This document shows positions 10,501 through 22,299 of a DNA stretch of 64,000 nt, one piece after another (the stretch's first letter is position 1; each line of letters starts with the position of its first letter). The stretch is from Lycorma delicatula. Taxonomy: Eukaryota > Arthropoda > Insecta > Hemiptera > Fulgoridae. Made by a program: the position numbers and the translations under genes. A model generated the notes under the pieces. It was not told the origin of the DNA and searched no databases. It was given only the letters and a program-made list of their open reading frames with translations. The stretch spans positions 42,879,946 through 42,943,945 of the forward strand of contig NC_134465.1 of the NCBI RefSeq assembly GCF_047948215.1. The letters run 5' to 3'.

Positions 10501-11813
10501 AAAAAAAAACTTTGTTTTACTTTTGCATTAAAATAGAAGTAATCTTTTCCGAAAGTCGTTGTTATTTAGTCAATATATTTTTAAAGGATTTCTGAAATAG
10601 TGTAGACATAAAACACAGAAAAGAAAAAATGAAAAGAAATATAAATGTGGGAAATATTCAATCGCATTTGGCTAGTTTTTTCGTATAACAATACTAAGGG
10701 TAGGAAAATGTCCCGTTTTTCTAATTTTACTAATTATTTAACTTTTGTACATCTCCTTTAATTATTAATTAAATAAAATGTCTATTATTATAAAATACGA
10801 CTAGTCAAATTTTAATCATAATAAATATTAATAAAAAAAACATTTATTAAAAGGACTAATTATAAATACAGTAATAAAAATAATTAAATATAAAACCCTA
10901 TTCCGTTGAACTGAAGATCGGCAGAATAAATTAAACATGCGCAGATGTAAAATTGTGGTAGGACATTTCAACCCCCTCCAATTTATTTATAGATTAGACT
11001 ATCTTTATACCGATCTACCCCCACCCCTTAAAAAATAACTAAAGGTGAAGAAAATATAAGTAATATTTTAAGTTTGTCTTAAGAAGACAATCGTTGCGTT
11101 TATTCACGCGAGGTGGGTTTGATATTTTACCGAAGTGTCCTTTTTTTATCCGATAAAAATCTCTTTTTTTGTGTTTTCTTTATCTTTATATATTGATTTA
11201 CATGTTATTTGAATTATTTTGGTTTTATCCAGTTAATAATTCTTAGCTGTTGCGAAGTTTATTTATTTATTTATTTATATAATATTTTATATAAATTTAA
11301 ATTCAACAATCAACTAACAGCCATCTAAAATTATAAAGAGGTAAGCGAAATTAAATTAAAAAAACTTAAGTATTTTCTCAGTAAAGAAATATTGGGAGTT
11401 GATAAAAAAATATTAAGTAAAACGTTGAAATTTCATATTGAGAAAAACTGTTTAACAAGTTGGGATAAAAAAGCCTCTTAACAAGATTAATTTATATATA
11501 TTGAATTATAATACTGTTACCTGGCTGATGTAAGATGTTATTTATTGCCTGGACGGTACCGATCGGTCAAAAAAAATTCATGCGAAAATTTGTTACATAT
11601 TTTCGTAAGCTATCTTAAATTGTTATCCCTATAAATTCTTTACAAAACCTTTTACCTCGTTTAACTCAAAAAAAACTCTTCTCCGCATGAGAGAAATGAA
11701 CCAAAGTTTTGAAATTCCAACTTTAATTTTCATCGATTAGATGTTTTTTTTTTCAGTATAAATAGAAAACCAAAATAGGATTGGTTTTATTAATTTTACG
11801 TATTTATTTTTTC
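10501..11813. other. AT-rich DNA, no gene recognised
   Basis: No coding match was found. A TTTA-type simple repeat lies at about 11260-11280. The rest is featureless A/T-rich sequence. Confidence 0.55.
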
Positions 11814-12702
11814 TATATGTTACCGTGAAAGACCGATATCTGGAAAAATGTTGATATTCTCCGGTTAATGTCGACACATACCAAATAATACCTCGGTAAA
11901 AGACCGAGATATTTGCTTATTCGTAACTTCACCGCTTTAAGTCGACAAACACAGATAAGCAATGGTAGATAGGTGTCGAAACGATAGCTATAGAAATTAA
12001 AAATATTCACCCGATACCAATCTCTAAGGTAGATAGATTACAAGAAACCTCCTAAAAAAAAGTAAGTTTAAATTTAAGCCAAACATTAACCTAACTTCGT
12101 CTAATTAACGTTAAATGTATAAATTATATATGTTATTCTTCAACACTGGGGGCTGTTATTCAAATTCATTGAATTTATAAAAAAAAATTAATCAAATATT
12201 TAGCATTTTATAAATTGAAAGGGCTATCAAAATATACAGAATATGTTGATTGCACGGGTGACGATAACTATACAAATAAATGGTCATGTGGTTTGTCCGT
12301 TCAATTTTTTTATAAAAATATTTTTATTCAACTTTCACCATCACTGCATGCGGTGAATTTGATTAATCGCATACAATTTTGGAAAATAACGTATATAATC
12401 TGTATATTTAAGGTTAATTAGACAAGGTTAGCGAGCGTAAATATGTTTGGCTTAAATTTAACTTCCTTTTTTACGAGGATATCTCGTAATCTATTTACCT
12501 TATAGATTGGTATCGGGTAACTTTTTTTTGATTTCTAGTTATCGTTTCAACCCCTACCAGAGCTTATCTGTGTTTGTCGACATAAACCAGCGAAGGTTCG
12601 AATAAACAAATATTTCGGTTTTTCACCGACGAATTTGGTATGTTTGAAATTCACCGGAGAATATTGGCATTCTCTAATTTCGGTCTTTCACGGAAACATA
12701 TA
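11814..12702. mobile_element. foldback (long-TIR) element, copy 2, uninterrupted
   Basis: The 889-bp element has arms of roughly 350 bp. The left end TACCGTGAAAGACCGATATC is mirrored by CGGTCTTTCACGGAAACAT at the right. Interior paired blocks include CGACACATACCAAAT with ATTTGGTATGT, GTCGACAAACACAGATAAGC with GCTTATCTGTGTTTGTCGAC, and AATTTAAGCCAAAC with GTTTGGCTTAAATT. The central ~170 bp is unpaired. There is no transposase. It serves as the empty-site reference for the LINE insertion in copy 1. Confidence 0.88.
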
Positions 12703-13371
12703 TATTTCAACAACCAGTTTTTAGCTACTTTCGTATGTGTGTGTTTGTATAGGCAAATTCAATTACTGCTACCGCATTCTGAGCGAATAAATGTCAAAAA
12801 TATTTATCTCGTCAAGCGTTAGCGGCCCAAAGGTAAATTTTCCACGCGAAGAAAAATTTGTATGATTTTAACTTGTTTTTTCTAATTAAGTTTATTTTTT
12901 CGTTTAAACTGTTTTTGTTATTCATATTTTAATCGAATAATTACAGTAAAACAGGTTTAAAATTTAATAAATTAAGTAAGGCGTTGATGTAAAATCCGTT
13001 TCTATTAATTCCTCTGCTTAAACTTTACTACTCAGCTTTTATATTTATGTATAAAATCAAATAAATTAAAAATCTAAAATCTTGAGTTTCGAACTTCCAT
13101 CCTAAGAAACAACATACGTTCTATTTATATATATATATATAGATAATCCATGTCATAAAGGAACACCTTTTATGAACAGAAATTAAAAAAAAATTCTAAA
13201 AAAGGAAGGTTTTGTTCAATTCATTCCACATGAATGTTATATAGTAAATTATTTTTCTCTGCTAGTACAGAATGTAAAAGAGCAAAACTATTACTATTTG
13301 TAACTAAAAAACGACACTTCTGTAGAAATTTGTATTTTTACTAGCTTTTCTTTAACTCACAATGATTTTTT
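12703..13371. other. AT-rich DNA, nothing recognised
   Basis: A short (TA)n run lies at about 13126-13141. No repeat relationship or coding match was seen. Confidence 0.5.
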
Positions 13372-13778
13372 TCATGTTTGTCCTCAAATCTTGCATCCGT
13401 AATTTAATATACTTCCTGACATTGCCGATTAATGAAATTTTGCACAGTTACTGAGGTCGAGTGACAGTACAATATTCCACCATTACTTTTGCAAACATCC
13501 CCTGAACGGGGGTAAATTTGTAAAATCTATATAAGGACAAAAAAGTTTTGCCAATTTACATTTATATTTCAATAATCCAAAACTTCGTTACTTTGTATAG
13601 TACATGTATGACTGGAAATTTATTTGATATTTTATAAATATATTAGAGATTTTAATATATAATGGTATCTTTTGAAATCCAAATTAACCTACTAATTAAA
13701 CTCATGCAATATATGATAATAATTTGATTAAAATATGAATAAACAAGGCAAGTTTTTTAAAAATTTTTGTAATATAAA
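13372..13778. repeat. H repeat, copy 1
   Basis: About 400 bp here is closely related, in inverse orientation, to 19268-19692. Shared blocks include CTCAAATCTTGCATCC with its inverse GGATGCAAGATTTGAG, CCACCATTA with TAATGGTGG, and TTTGTAAAATCTATATAAGG with CCTTATATAAATTTTACAAA. No coding capacity was found; the class is unknown. Confidence 0.7.
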
Positions 13779-13842
13779 TAAATACATTAAAATTATGGTT
13801 AAAAAGCTAGAAAATTATAACATGATTTTTCTGCCTATTAAT
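13779..13842. other. spacer between H repeat and LINE copy 2
   Basis: Short AT-rich flank. Its last bases, TGCCTATTAAT (13832-13842), recur at 14483-14493 on the far side of the LINE. Confidence 0.6.
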
Positions 13843-14482
13843 TTTTTTTTTTCTTCAGTCATTTGACTGGTTTGATGCAGCTCTCCAAGATTCCCTATCT
13901 AGTGCTAGTATTTTCATTTCAGTATACCCTCTGCATCCTACATCCCTAACAATTTGTTTTACATATTCCAAACGTGGCCTGCCTACACAACTTTTTCCTT
14001 CTACCTGTCCTTCCAATATTAAAGCGACTATTCTAGGATGCCTTAGTATGTAGCCTATAAGTCTGTCTCTTCGTTTAACTATATTTTTCCAAATGCTTCT
14101 TTTATCATCTATTTGCCGCAATACCTCTTCATCTGTCACTTTATCCACCCATCTGATTTTTAACATTCTCCTATAGGACCACATTTCAAAAGCTTTTAAT
14201 CTTTTCTTCTCAGATACTCCGATCGTCCAAGTTTCACTTCCATATAAAGCGACACTCCAAACATATACTTCCAAAAATCTTTTCCTGACATTTAAATTAA
14301 TTTTTGATGTAAACAAATTATATTTCTTACTGAAGGCTCGTTTAGCTTGTGCTATTCGTACTACATTTCATTACTTTTGTTTTGTTCTTATTTATTTTCA
14401 TGCGATAGTTCTTGCGTAGGACTTCATCTATGCCGTTCATTGTTTTTAGAATTCTGTATAGAATTCTAGTTAAGATTTTTGA
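13843..14482 (-). mobile_element. RTE-like LINE copy 2, internally deleted
   Basis: Read on the minus strand, the copy starts at the TCAAAAATCTTAACTAGAATTC block of the reverse transcriptase region. It jumps to AACAATGAACGGCATAGATGA, jumps again within AATGTAGTA/CGAATAGCAC, and continues through MFTSKINLNVRKRFLEVYVW...YGSETWTIGVSEKKRL to SWRAASNQSND and the 3' end. Two internal deletions therefore remove most of the catalytic domain. The C-terminal 153 codons (13855-14316) remain open. Flanks TGCCTATTAAT at 13832-13842 and 14483-14493 look like an 11-bp target duplication. The same two deletion junctions occur in LINE copy 1. Confidence 0.85.
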
Positions 14483-14511
14483 TGCCTATTAATAATAAAA
14501 ATTAAAATGTT

Positions 14512-15769
14512 TGAGTAAAAAAAAAAAAAAGAATATATATTTTTTATTAGCGGTGAGGAATAAATAGATAAAAACGTCTTTCTAAAAATATTTATATATA
14601 CACGTAGGTTAAGCCCCCCTTCAATAGAGCCTGAAATAAGAAAAAATTTCAAATTTTGTTTTTCTTATTTATCTGTGTAATTGTAACTAATTTTGGATTT
14701 TTATTTTTTTTGGTACAGTAAAATTTGTTTTAGATTAAAAAAAGATTTTCTGTGTACAACTTCTTGCAGGTCTAAATTCATCTTGAAATTTTACGATTTC
14801 TTTTTCTATTGTCGGTTGTATTTTGCTTAAAAATATTTTACTGCGAAATACTTTCTATGTGACTGACAGCAGTGAAATTCCTCTGATGTTTGTTTTATTT
14901 ACTTTTCGAGTTTATTATAATCACTTATTTTTTTTAATTTTTAAATACCGCTGAGTATCTGCTATTGATAGTTCTTTTTACAAATTTCATAAAAGCAGTT
15001 CTTCACTTCAAATTTTCGAATTTATCTAAGTAATACAATTATATTGTTCTAAATTTTTTTTCTTTCAATATGAAATTGAAATTTTTATTAATTTTTTATA
15101 CTCGGTATATTATGAGTGTGGAAATAGTTCTCATCTGTAACAAATATGCACTGTTTTTTTTTATCACAGCAAATAACTGTTATTTTATTTAATTCTGTGT
15201 TCTTCAATTTTATGTTATATGTAAAGTCCAAATAATCCCGCAGTATTTTATCCTTTCCTCTCTAAAGATATAAGGATCTCTACGACCGATGCAACCTTAA
15301 TGTGATACGGTGGACGCACCTACCTCCGTCTAGTAGCTGCGAAATAATTTTATTCGATGAAATGCTTATCGGATAAAGCCAGGTTACGTAATTCCCTTCT
15401 GATACTGAGATAAAATTAGCATGTTTCATTAAGAGAAAAAAGATGATAAAAATGAATTAAATAATTTAATTTGTTAATTAAACTGAAAGATTTAATGGAT
15501 GTATGTTATAAAATGGGGGAAAAACATTGATTGGGTTAAGAAGAAGTTTCTCTACGAGAAACCAGAAATTTTATTCATTTAAAAAAAAAAGTATTAAATT
15601 AAAAAATCCAATAAAATACAATCATTATTTTAAAATTTTATTAAAAATATAATTGTAATGAAATTTTTCACTTTTGACCGACTGAAGCGAGATTCTATTT
15701 TGAGATCTTTACGAACAAATACGTTTTACAATTTTTTTCAATGAAATTATAAAGTGAGGTTTCTTGTTA
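14512..15769. other. AT-rich DNA, no gene recognised
   Basis: No gene or repeat match was seen. A-runs and T-runs are frequent. The less AT-rich patch at 15240-15400 gave no coding signal. Confidence 0.5.
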
Positions 15770-15900
15770 TTAGGTAGGTCCGTGGCATGGTCGAACTGAG
15801 ACTGTACAAGACTACACTTCATTTACACTCATAGATATGATCCTCATTCATCCTCTGAAGTAATCTTGACGATGATTCCGGAGGCTAGAAAAAAAAGAAA
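15770..15900 (+). mobile_element. SINE family S, 3' fragment
   Basis: Contains the S-family body and tail only: GAACTGAGACTGTACAAGAC, TACACTTCATTTACACTCAT, CATCCTCATTCATCCTCTGA and a CCGGAGGCTA end before an A-rich tail. The tRNA-like head is missing. Confidence 0.75.
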
Positions 15901-16076
15901 AAAGAGGTCCGTGGCGCGAGTGGTAGCGTCTCAGCCTTCCATCCAGAGGTCCCGGGTTCGAATCTCGGTCAGGAATGGCATTTTTACACACGCTTCAAAT
16001 CATTCATATCATCCTCTAAAGCACTACCTAACAGTAGTCCAAGAGGTTAAACAAAAAAAAAAAAAGAAAAAGGTAG
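15901..16076 (+). mobile_element. second tRNA-headed SINE type
   Basis: The head TGGCGCGAGTGGTAGCGTC is a good A-box match and CGGGTTCGAATCTCGG a good B-box match, spaced as in a tRNA. The tail CATATCATCCTCTAAAG...AGAGGTTAAACAAAAAA is similar to the S-family tail, so the head may have been swapped onto a shared tail. It is not a functional tRNA gene: the acceptor arm does not close and the sequence continues into the SINE tail. Confidence 0.75.
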
Positions 16077-16089
16077 AATAATATGTAAT

Positions 16090-16378
16090 AACCCACCTGG
16101 TCGATCTATTTATGAACTCGTCATCGCAAATCAGCTGATTTCGAAGTCGAGTGTTCTAAGGTTCAAATCCTAGTAAAGGCAGTTAGTTTTATACGGATTT
16201 GAATATTAGGTCGTGGATACCGGTGTTCTTTGGTGGTCGGGTTTCAATTAACCACACATCTCAGGAACGGTCGACCTGTGATTGCACACGACTACATTTC
16301 ATTTACATTCATACACATCATCTTCATTGATCCTCTAAAGTAATACCTTACCGTGGTTTCGGAGGCTAAACAGAAAAG
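16090..16378 (+). mobile_element. SINE family S
   Basis: Near-complete S-family copy. The degraded head (CACCTGGTCGATCTATTTAT) is followed by ATCAGCTGATTTCGAAGTCG, the B-box-like GGTTCAAATCCTAG, the CGGATTTGAATATTAGGTCG block, GTGGATACCGGTGTTCTTTG, CACATCTCAGGAACGGTCG and a final CGGAGGCTAAACAGAAAA. No clear target duplication was seen. Confidence 0.8.
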
Positions 16379-17270
16379 AGAGATTACCAAAAAAAGTACG
16401 GCATTTGTGAACAGTTTCCGTATACTTTTCATCATTTTTAAAGTGATTTTTTATAATTTCTTCGCGTTGTTCAAGTATGTATCTTTCCATAATTTAAACA
16501 CAATGTTTACTGAAAACATCTTATAAAAATCTCTGCTCTGGTTTTACCGCGAAAAAAATGGCGGCAAATTTAAAATATCAGTTCATTTTCGGGTACCTTT
16601 ATATACTGCAGTTGAAATTTTTAGTTTTAATTTTTTTTTCAGTTGATTTTAATGTACTGGAACATCACTTTATAGAATATAGTGCCTGAATAAAATCACC
16701 TGTCAAAAAATAAAAATTCGGCAGTCTAGAAATTATATTTTTTAAATATTTTTTTATTACTTATTTATTTATTTTATATCTTGTGATAATGTTCTGACCG
16801 TGGTTTTTCCGATGAAGTAAATGCTGGAGGAAATATTTTTATTAGTCCTAGAATAACAGACCCACCTATATTTTCTGTATGCATAATTCTATATGGATAC
16901 TGATCTAAAAAACGTTATTTATTTTTTTGGCAATATTTTTTAAAAATTTCATTGTCATCTTGAATAAAAAATAAATGTATTTATGTATACTATTTTTATG
17001 TATTATTTGTTTGTTAATTTATATATTTTTAAAATAGTTAAATATGCTATGTAATTTAATGAGGTTAAACTAGTTTTACAACTATTTTGTATTTACTGTT
17101 ATATTTTATATTTAAGTATTAATTTTACGTATAAATAAAATTAAAAAATATAATTATTAAATAATATCAATAACAGTTAAAGGGAAATTATTTATTTTTT
17201 AAAAAATTAAATAAAATTTTAAGAAAATAAAAGAATATTTAGTGTAATTTCAAATAGTCAGGTTGGTAAT
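16379..17270. other. AT-rich DNA, nothing recognised
   Basis: No coding or repeat match was seen. Confidence 0.5.
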
Positions 17271-18061
17271 ATTGTTTTGTAGTTCATAGCGTAGTGCGTA
17301 TAGTGCGTGCGTGTGTAACCAGCTGCATGATAGAATGAAATGCGTAACGCAGCTTGTGAACGTTTGTGAAGTGAGCGAACCAGCGAGCCTAGCCTAGCCT
17401 AGCAAGAGATAGGACAGACATAACTAGCGAGCATTATTTATTTAATTTTTTTTTTCCAAATCAAAACTATGTTTATTAGTAGGAAAATTTATAGTAAATA
17501 ACCATTACAGAACTAATCAAAAACTTCTTTTTTTTAAATTTTGTTTACGTGAAATTTAACTAAAATTTATTACTAAAATAAGTGTATACATACTAAAAAT
17601 TAGGTTATATTAATTTTTATTTTGGAAAATAGTTTTTTTTGTCTTTTTATAAAAATATGATCGTTTTTTTTTTTAAATATGTATATAGTTTTAAGTGTTA
17701 ATTTATAAGTGATAACAAATTACTTATGTGACATTAATTTTCTTTAAAAATATTACGAATTAACAAAAATAGTTACGAAAAAATATTTACCTAATAATGA
17801 AATCAAAACGATATAAATTATAAAAAAAAGAAAAACTGAACGATAAATAAATTTGTAAAATATAACAGTGTGTGGATTTTATATTTGTGTTAGTTATTTA
17901 ATTTTATACGTTTAACATACAAAATAACTGTTCTATTAAAACAGACAGACACACCCAAAATATTTTTTAAATCAAATCAACAGTTGTGACAATTTATTTT
18001 TTTAATTCGACATACTTATTCATATGAACAGAAAAGAAAAATCAATCTATTTACAAACAGG
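17271..18061 (+). other. candidate noncoding 5' exon region (weak)
   Basis: A locally GC-richer stretch at about 17285-17430 (GTGCGTGCGTGTGTAACCAG, then a short CTAGC-type tandem, TAGCCTAGCCTAGC) leads into AT-rich DNA. About 630 bases downstream is AACAGGGTAAGTATATTT, with a near-consensus metazoan 5' splice site GGTAAGTAT at 18061-18069. An untranslated first exon could end there. There is no open frame and no acceptor pairing can be shown, so this is only a lead. Confidence 0.15.
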
Positions 18062-19267
18062 GTAAGTATATTTATTTTAATAATAAATTTTTGTATAATA
18101 TTAACGACGATAGTTTTAATCTAACTCTGTTAGAATTTGAAACTAAAAAAAACTTTAAAGGTTGTTTTTCCAAAACTATTATCTGTAACTTCAAGGACAT
18201 TTCATTAGCTTAACTAAAGTTTAAAGACCTCGGTTTTTTTTCAATAACTTGTTTAAAAATAGAATAAATAACATTACAAAAGATATGCATGTTTTATAAA
18301 TTTACGTTTTTAATAAAAATAAATAAATTTGTTCCGTTTTCTTCTATTAATTTTATTATTATTATACTAAATCCATATGGATGTTAATACGTATAGCTTA
18401 GCGTTATATATAGAATATATTAAATATATAAATTGATTTTAGAAATAAAACTTAATTTTTTAATGTAAAATATAAATAATCAAATAAAATAATAAATGAA
18501 TATTTCGTAAACATAAAAAAGATTTAACCTCAAAGTAACACGGTCGACATTTTTAATACTAGTAAAAATAGGTTACCAGTTTACTTTTTAATAAATACTT
18601 ACAATAAGGACAAATTAAAGTAAAAATTGTATGTATTATCTTTAAATTTGTTTTAAAATTTAAACAACAATTATTTGTTTTAAAAAGATTGAAATTTTTA
18701 TACAATACAAATGTGTGACTGAGAATAAAATTTATCTATTTTCTTATACTAAATATTAATTGTTGTTATGAATATTATTTGTATTTTAACCACAAAAAAA
18801 GTTTTTAATATATATATATATATATATATAATTATATATTATATATATTATATATATATATAATTAGGTGTGATTTTTTGAAATACATGTTAAAAAAAAA
18901 TCAATGACACAATGACATCAATGAATTTACTTACATTTTCTCACCCACCCAACTCATTTTCTTTCATTTTCTTAATTATATATATATATATATAATTCTA
19001 TAAATGTTTTACAGATATTTTATTGTCATTTTTTGATTATATTATCTTTATAACATTTAACAATTAATTTTTATTAATTTATAAAATGGTCCATTGTTTA
19101 TATCAAACCATTAATTTTTAATTTATATATTACCGATAGAAATTAATAATTACATTTCTTTTCTATTTGATTTGAATAAGAATTTTATAGTTTTTAAATT
19201 ACATATAAAATCACTTAATATTACTAACAAATCATCTAACTTGTTAGGTTAGTTTAAATAATATTAC
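18062..19267. other. AT-rich DNA with (TA)n microsatellites
   Basis: (TA)n and interrupted ATAT tracts lie at about 18809-18862 and 18976-18995. No gene recognised. Confidence 0.55.
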
Positions 19268-19692
19268 AAAAGTTTTTAAAAACTTACTTTATACTTTTTA
19301 GTCATACTTTAATCAAATTATTATCATACATTGCATGATGAGTTTAATTAGTAGATTAATTTGGATTTCAAAAAATAACATCATATATTGAAATTTCTAA
19401 TATACTTATAAAATATCAATCAAATATTTACTATACAAAGTAAAGAAATAGTGAAGTTTTTGATTATTGAAATACAATTATAGATTAACAAAACGTTTTT
19501 GTCCTTATATAAATTTTACAAATTTAACCCCCGTAGGGAGGGATGTTTGCTAAACTAATGGTGGAATATTGTATTGTCACCCGACCTTATTATCTGTGCA
19601 AATTTTCATCAATAGGCAATCTCAGGAAGTATGTTAAATTAAGGATGCAAGATTTGAGGATAAACATTAAAAAAAAACAGTCTGTGTTAAAG
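19268..19692. repeat. H repeat, copy 2 (inverse of copy 1)
   Basis: Inverse of 13372-13778. Shared features include GTGGAATATTGTATTGTCAC (inverse of GTGACAGTACAATATTCCAC) and a short run of C/G at the CCCCCGTAGGGAGGG position. The two copies form an inverted pair about 5.5 kb apart. Confidence 0.7.
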
Positions 19693-20182
19693 AACAGCAA
19701 ATAAAAATGGTAAATTGATCATTCAAATTTCAATCAAAGTTTTTTAAAATCTTTTTTTTTAATTTTCAAAAAAATTGGTGACCATATTTTTAGATTTTTT
19801 ATTAATATTCTTATTATAAGTTAAAATTTAAATTCTATATCTTAGCAGTAATATATTTGAAATAAAAATTATCCATATGATCTGAACTGTTTGTTGTTTT
19901 GTTTTTATTTATGCCAACATTTTCTTAACTAAATTGAAAAATAAGTTTATTAAGAGAGGTTTTATAAACTTTATAATGTTTAAAAAATAAACAGAATTTA
20001 CAAAGAGAAAAAAATAATCTTTTTCTTTGATCTTAAGGACATCATAAACATTTTCAAAATATTTATATCTGTTTTATATGTCCTTTTACAAATATATATA
20101 TATATTTTTTAAATTTCATAGATAAATTAATTATAATTTGTAAACCACAATATGAAATTATATATAAATATAGGTTAGATTA
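19693..20182. other. AT-rich DNA, nothing recognised
   Basis: No coding match. The right margin, TTAT before TCTATATT, is the insertion site of the Helitron-like element. Confidence 0.5.
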
Positions 20183-21003
20183 TCTATATTGTTATATAAA
20201 TAAAAAGAGGGGTTTTTTTTTGTTTGGGATAAACAAAAATAACTACTCCATCGATCACAACGAAATTTTTACTCATGTTCTTGGCATAAATGAGATGATT
20301 TTTAAATATATCTCATCTCAAAAATATCGGAAGATCAACCGATCGATCGATTTCAAATTTTCAGGATACACTAGTTTTATCCGAGGGAAGGTTTTAAGCC
20401 ACAGACCGAGGCCGTAGGTTCCTTGATGGTTGAAATATTAAAAATATTCCATTAAGGAAAAAAAAGATTTAGGTACTTCATTATTATATTTGTGTCACCA
20501 CGGCAAAGAAATGATTATGAATTATTCGTCGTCACAGGTATGTGTACTTTAGTTACCGTAATTACTATTATTATTATTCTCGCTAGAAAAATTATCATTC
20601 GTCTCATCCTCTGAAATAATATCTAACGGTGGTCCCGGATGTTAAAATAAACCAAAAAAATAAAAAAGTTATTATTTTATGTTTTGAAACTTAGTTTCTA
20701 TTCCAGGTTTCTAAAAAGCCGAATAATATAATTATTATTTAACAGAATTAATCTCATGCAAGTGAGGATAACGAAAAGAGCGAGGATCCAGGGGGTGGAG
20801 TCCTCTTGATAGACGGGAATGACGACCGAAGCGAGCTCTGCGGGTATTCAAGGCGCCATCCCCCCGCAACACGGGAATGGCGTGCACGGGAAACGAGCTA
20901 TGAGGCCCTGAGGTAACCCCGGGAGGTCCCGAGTAGCCCATGAGTTGATTCGGGATTCGCTTGGGCTGTGAGGGTACAGGTTCGGGCTACAAGGGTGGGC
21001 TAG
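20183..21003 (+). mobile_element. Helitron-like non-autonomous element, copy 1
   Basis: Starts TCTATATTGTTATATAAA and ends GGGTGGGCTAG, flanked by A on the left and T on the right, the A|TC...CTRR|T arrangement of Helitrons. It parallels 40504-41232 along its length. Shared blocks include AAGGTTTTAAGCCACAGA, GTTGAAATATTAAAAATATT, GGTATGTGTA, GAGGATAACGAA, GAAGCGAGCTCTGCG and CAACACGGGAATGGCG. The GC-rich 3' third contrasts with its surroundings. A SINE tail fragment is nested near 20594-20668. No Rep/helicase is encoded, and the 68-codon minus frame here is a by-product of the GC-rich block. Confidence 0.7.
20594..20668 (+). mobile_element. SINE family S, tail fragment nested in Helitron-like copy
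   Basis: CGTCTCATCCTCTGAAATAA...GGTGGTCCCGGATGTTAAA plus an A-rich tail matches the S-family 3' end. It is absent from the other Helitron-like copy, so it inserted afterwards. Confidence 0.65.
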
Positions 21004-21794
21004 TTGAAATATAAAGTCGTGTACAGGTCAAAAAGTGTGATTACATTCAAATGTTAACTGTGTATAATAGTATTTTTGAAATAATGAGATTTCTAAACGT
21101 GGAAATATAGAAAAAGATCTAAGGAGATTTTGTTATTTTTGGAATAGAATAATACTTTTTTTTATTTGTACTACATTATTACTATTTTTTTAGAATGAAA
21201 AATAAAAAATAAATGGTGTACATAATATAAATTTAAGCACATATTTTCTTACTATACACTACATACAAGTAAAATTCCCGAGCATTTCATTCAGGTTCAG
21301 AACTCAGTAGGGTTATTAATTTTTAATGAAAATTTGTTATTATTGCTTTTTTTGAAAGTTTTATTATATGACATTTATTTCTTTTTTTAAATGCATTTCT
21401 TAGCTGAAAATTATGGAAAGAAAATTTTGATCACCCTTAAAAAGGAAACCCTTGAATTTTTCCAGATATTGAGATTATACCAGTTATATCATCATAAAGT
21501 AGTATTATATTTTTAAATTTTCAAACAAATTGTTACAACTCTATCTAATTTTTCTTATTATTTGAGGTAATATAGAGAAGGGCAGTAAACTACACTTATA
21601 TATCAATTTTTCAAATAAAAATTTAAAAAAATGACTGGAAATATTGCAAAATTAACCCATATGCCAAATTTCATCAAAATTAGTTGAATTGTTCAGGCAA
21701 TAGTTTTGTTCATAGATCTTTAGTGTACAAATATTATTATAAAAATAATTTTTATGGACTCATTGAATACACTATAACTTATTTTCAAATTAAT
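21004..21794. other. AT-rich DNA, no gene recognised
   Basis: Nothing coding. The motif AATTTCATCAAAATTAGTTGAA near 21667 is of a kind common in insect intergenic repeats (compare TTTGATGAAATTTGGC near 24987), suggesting remnant repeat DNA. Confidence 0.4.
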
Positions 21795-21805
21795 ATCCTT
21801 TTTAA

Positions 21806-22288
21806 TATAATTTGTTTACATCAAAAATTAATTTAAATGTCAGGAAAAGATTTTTGAAAGTATATGTTTGGAGTGTCGCTTTATATGGAAGTGAAACTTG
21901 GACAATCGGAGTATCTGAGAAGAAAAGATTAGAAGCTTTTGAAATGCGGTGCTATAGGAGAATGTTAAAAATCAGACGGGTGGATAAAGTGACAAATGAA
22001 GAGGTATTGCGGCAAATAGATGAAGAAAGAAGCATTTGGAAAAATATAGTTAAAAGAACAGACAGACTTATAGGCCACATATTAAGGCATCCTGGAATAG
22101 TCGCTTTAATATTGGAAGGACAGGTAGAAGGAAAAAATTGTGTAGGCAGGCCACGTTTAGAATATGTAAAACAAATTGTTAGGGATGTAGGATGTAGAAG
22201 GTATACTGAAATGAAACGACTGGCACTAGAAAAGGAATCTTTGAGAGCTGCATCAAACTGAAGACTGTATGACTGAAGACAAAAAAAA
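21806..22288 (+). mobile_element. RTE-like LINE copy 3, 5'-truncated
   Basis: Only the C-terminal region survives, with one open frame from 21812 to 22261: MFTSKINLNVRKRFLKVYVW, SETWTIGVSEKKRLEAFE, RRVDKVTNEEVLRQIDEER, GHILRHPGIVALILEGQVEG and KNCVGRPRLEYVKQIVRDVG. The extreme C-terminus is altered (SLRAASN then stop) by a change near the 3' hairpin. A perfect 11-bp target duplication, ATCCTTTTTAA, lies at 21795-21805 and 22289-22299, so both ends are known. The reverse transcriptase and endonuclease are absent, so it cannot move itself. Confidence 0.9.
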
Positions 22289-22299
22289 ATCCTTTTTAA

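Noticed and set aside
15903..15975. Possible functional tRNA
   Set aside because: A and B boxes are present but the cloverleaf does not close and a SINE tail with poly(A) follows.
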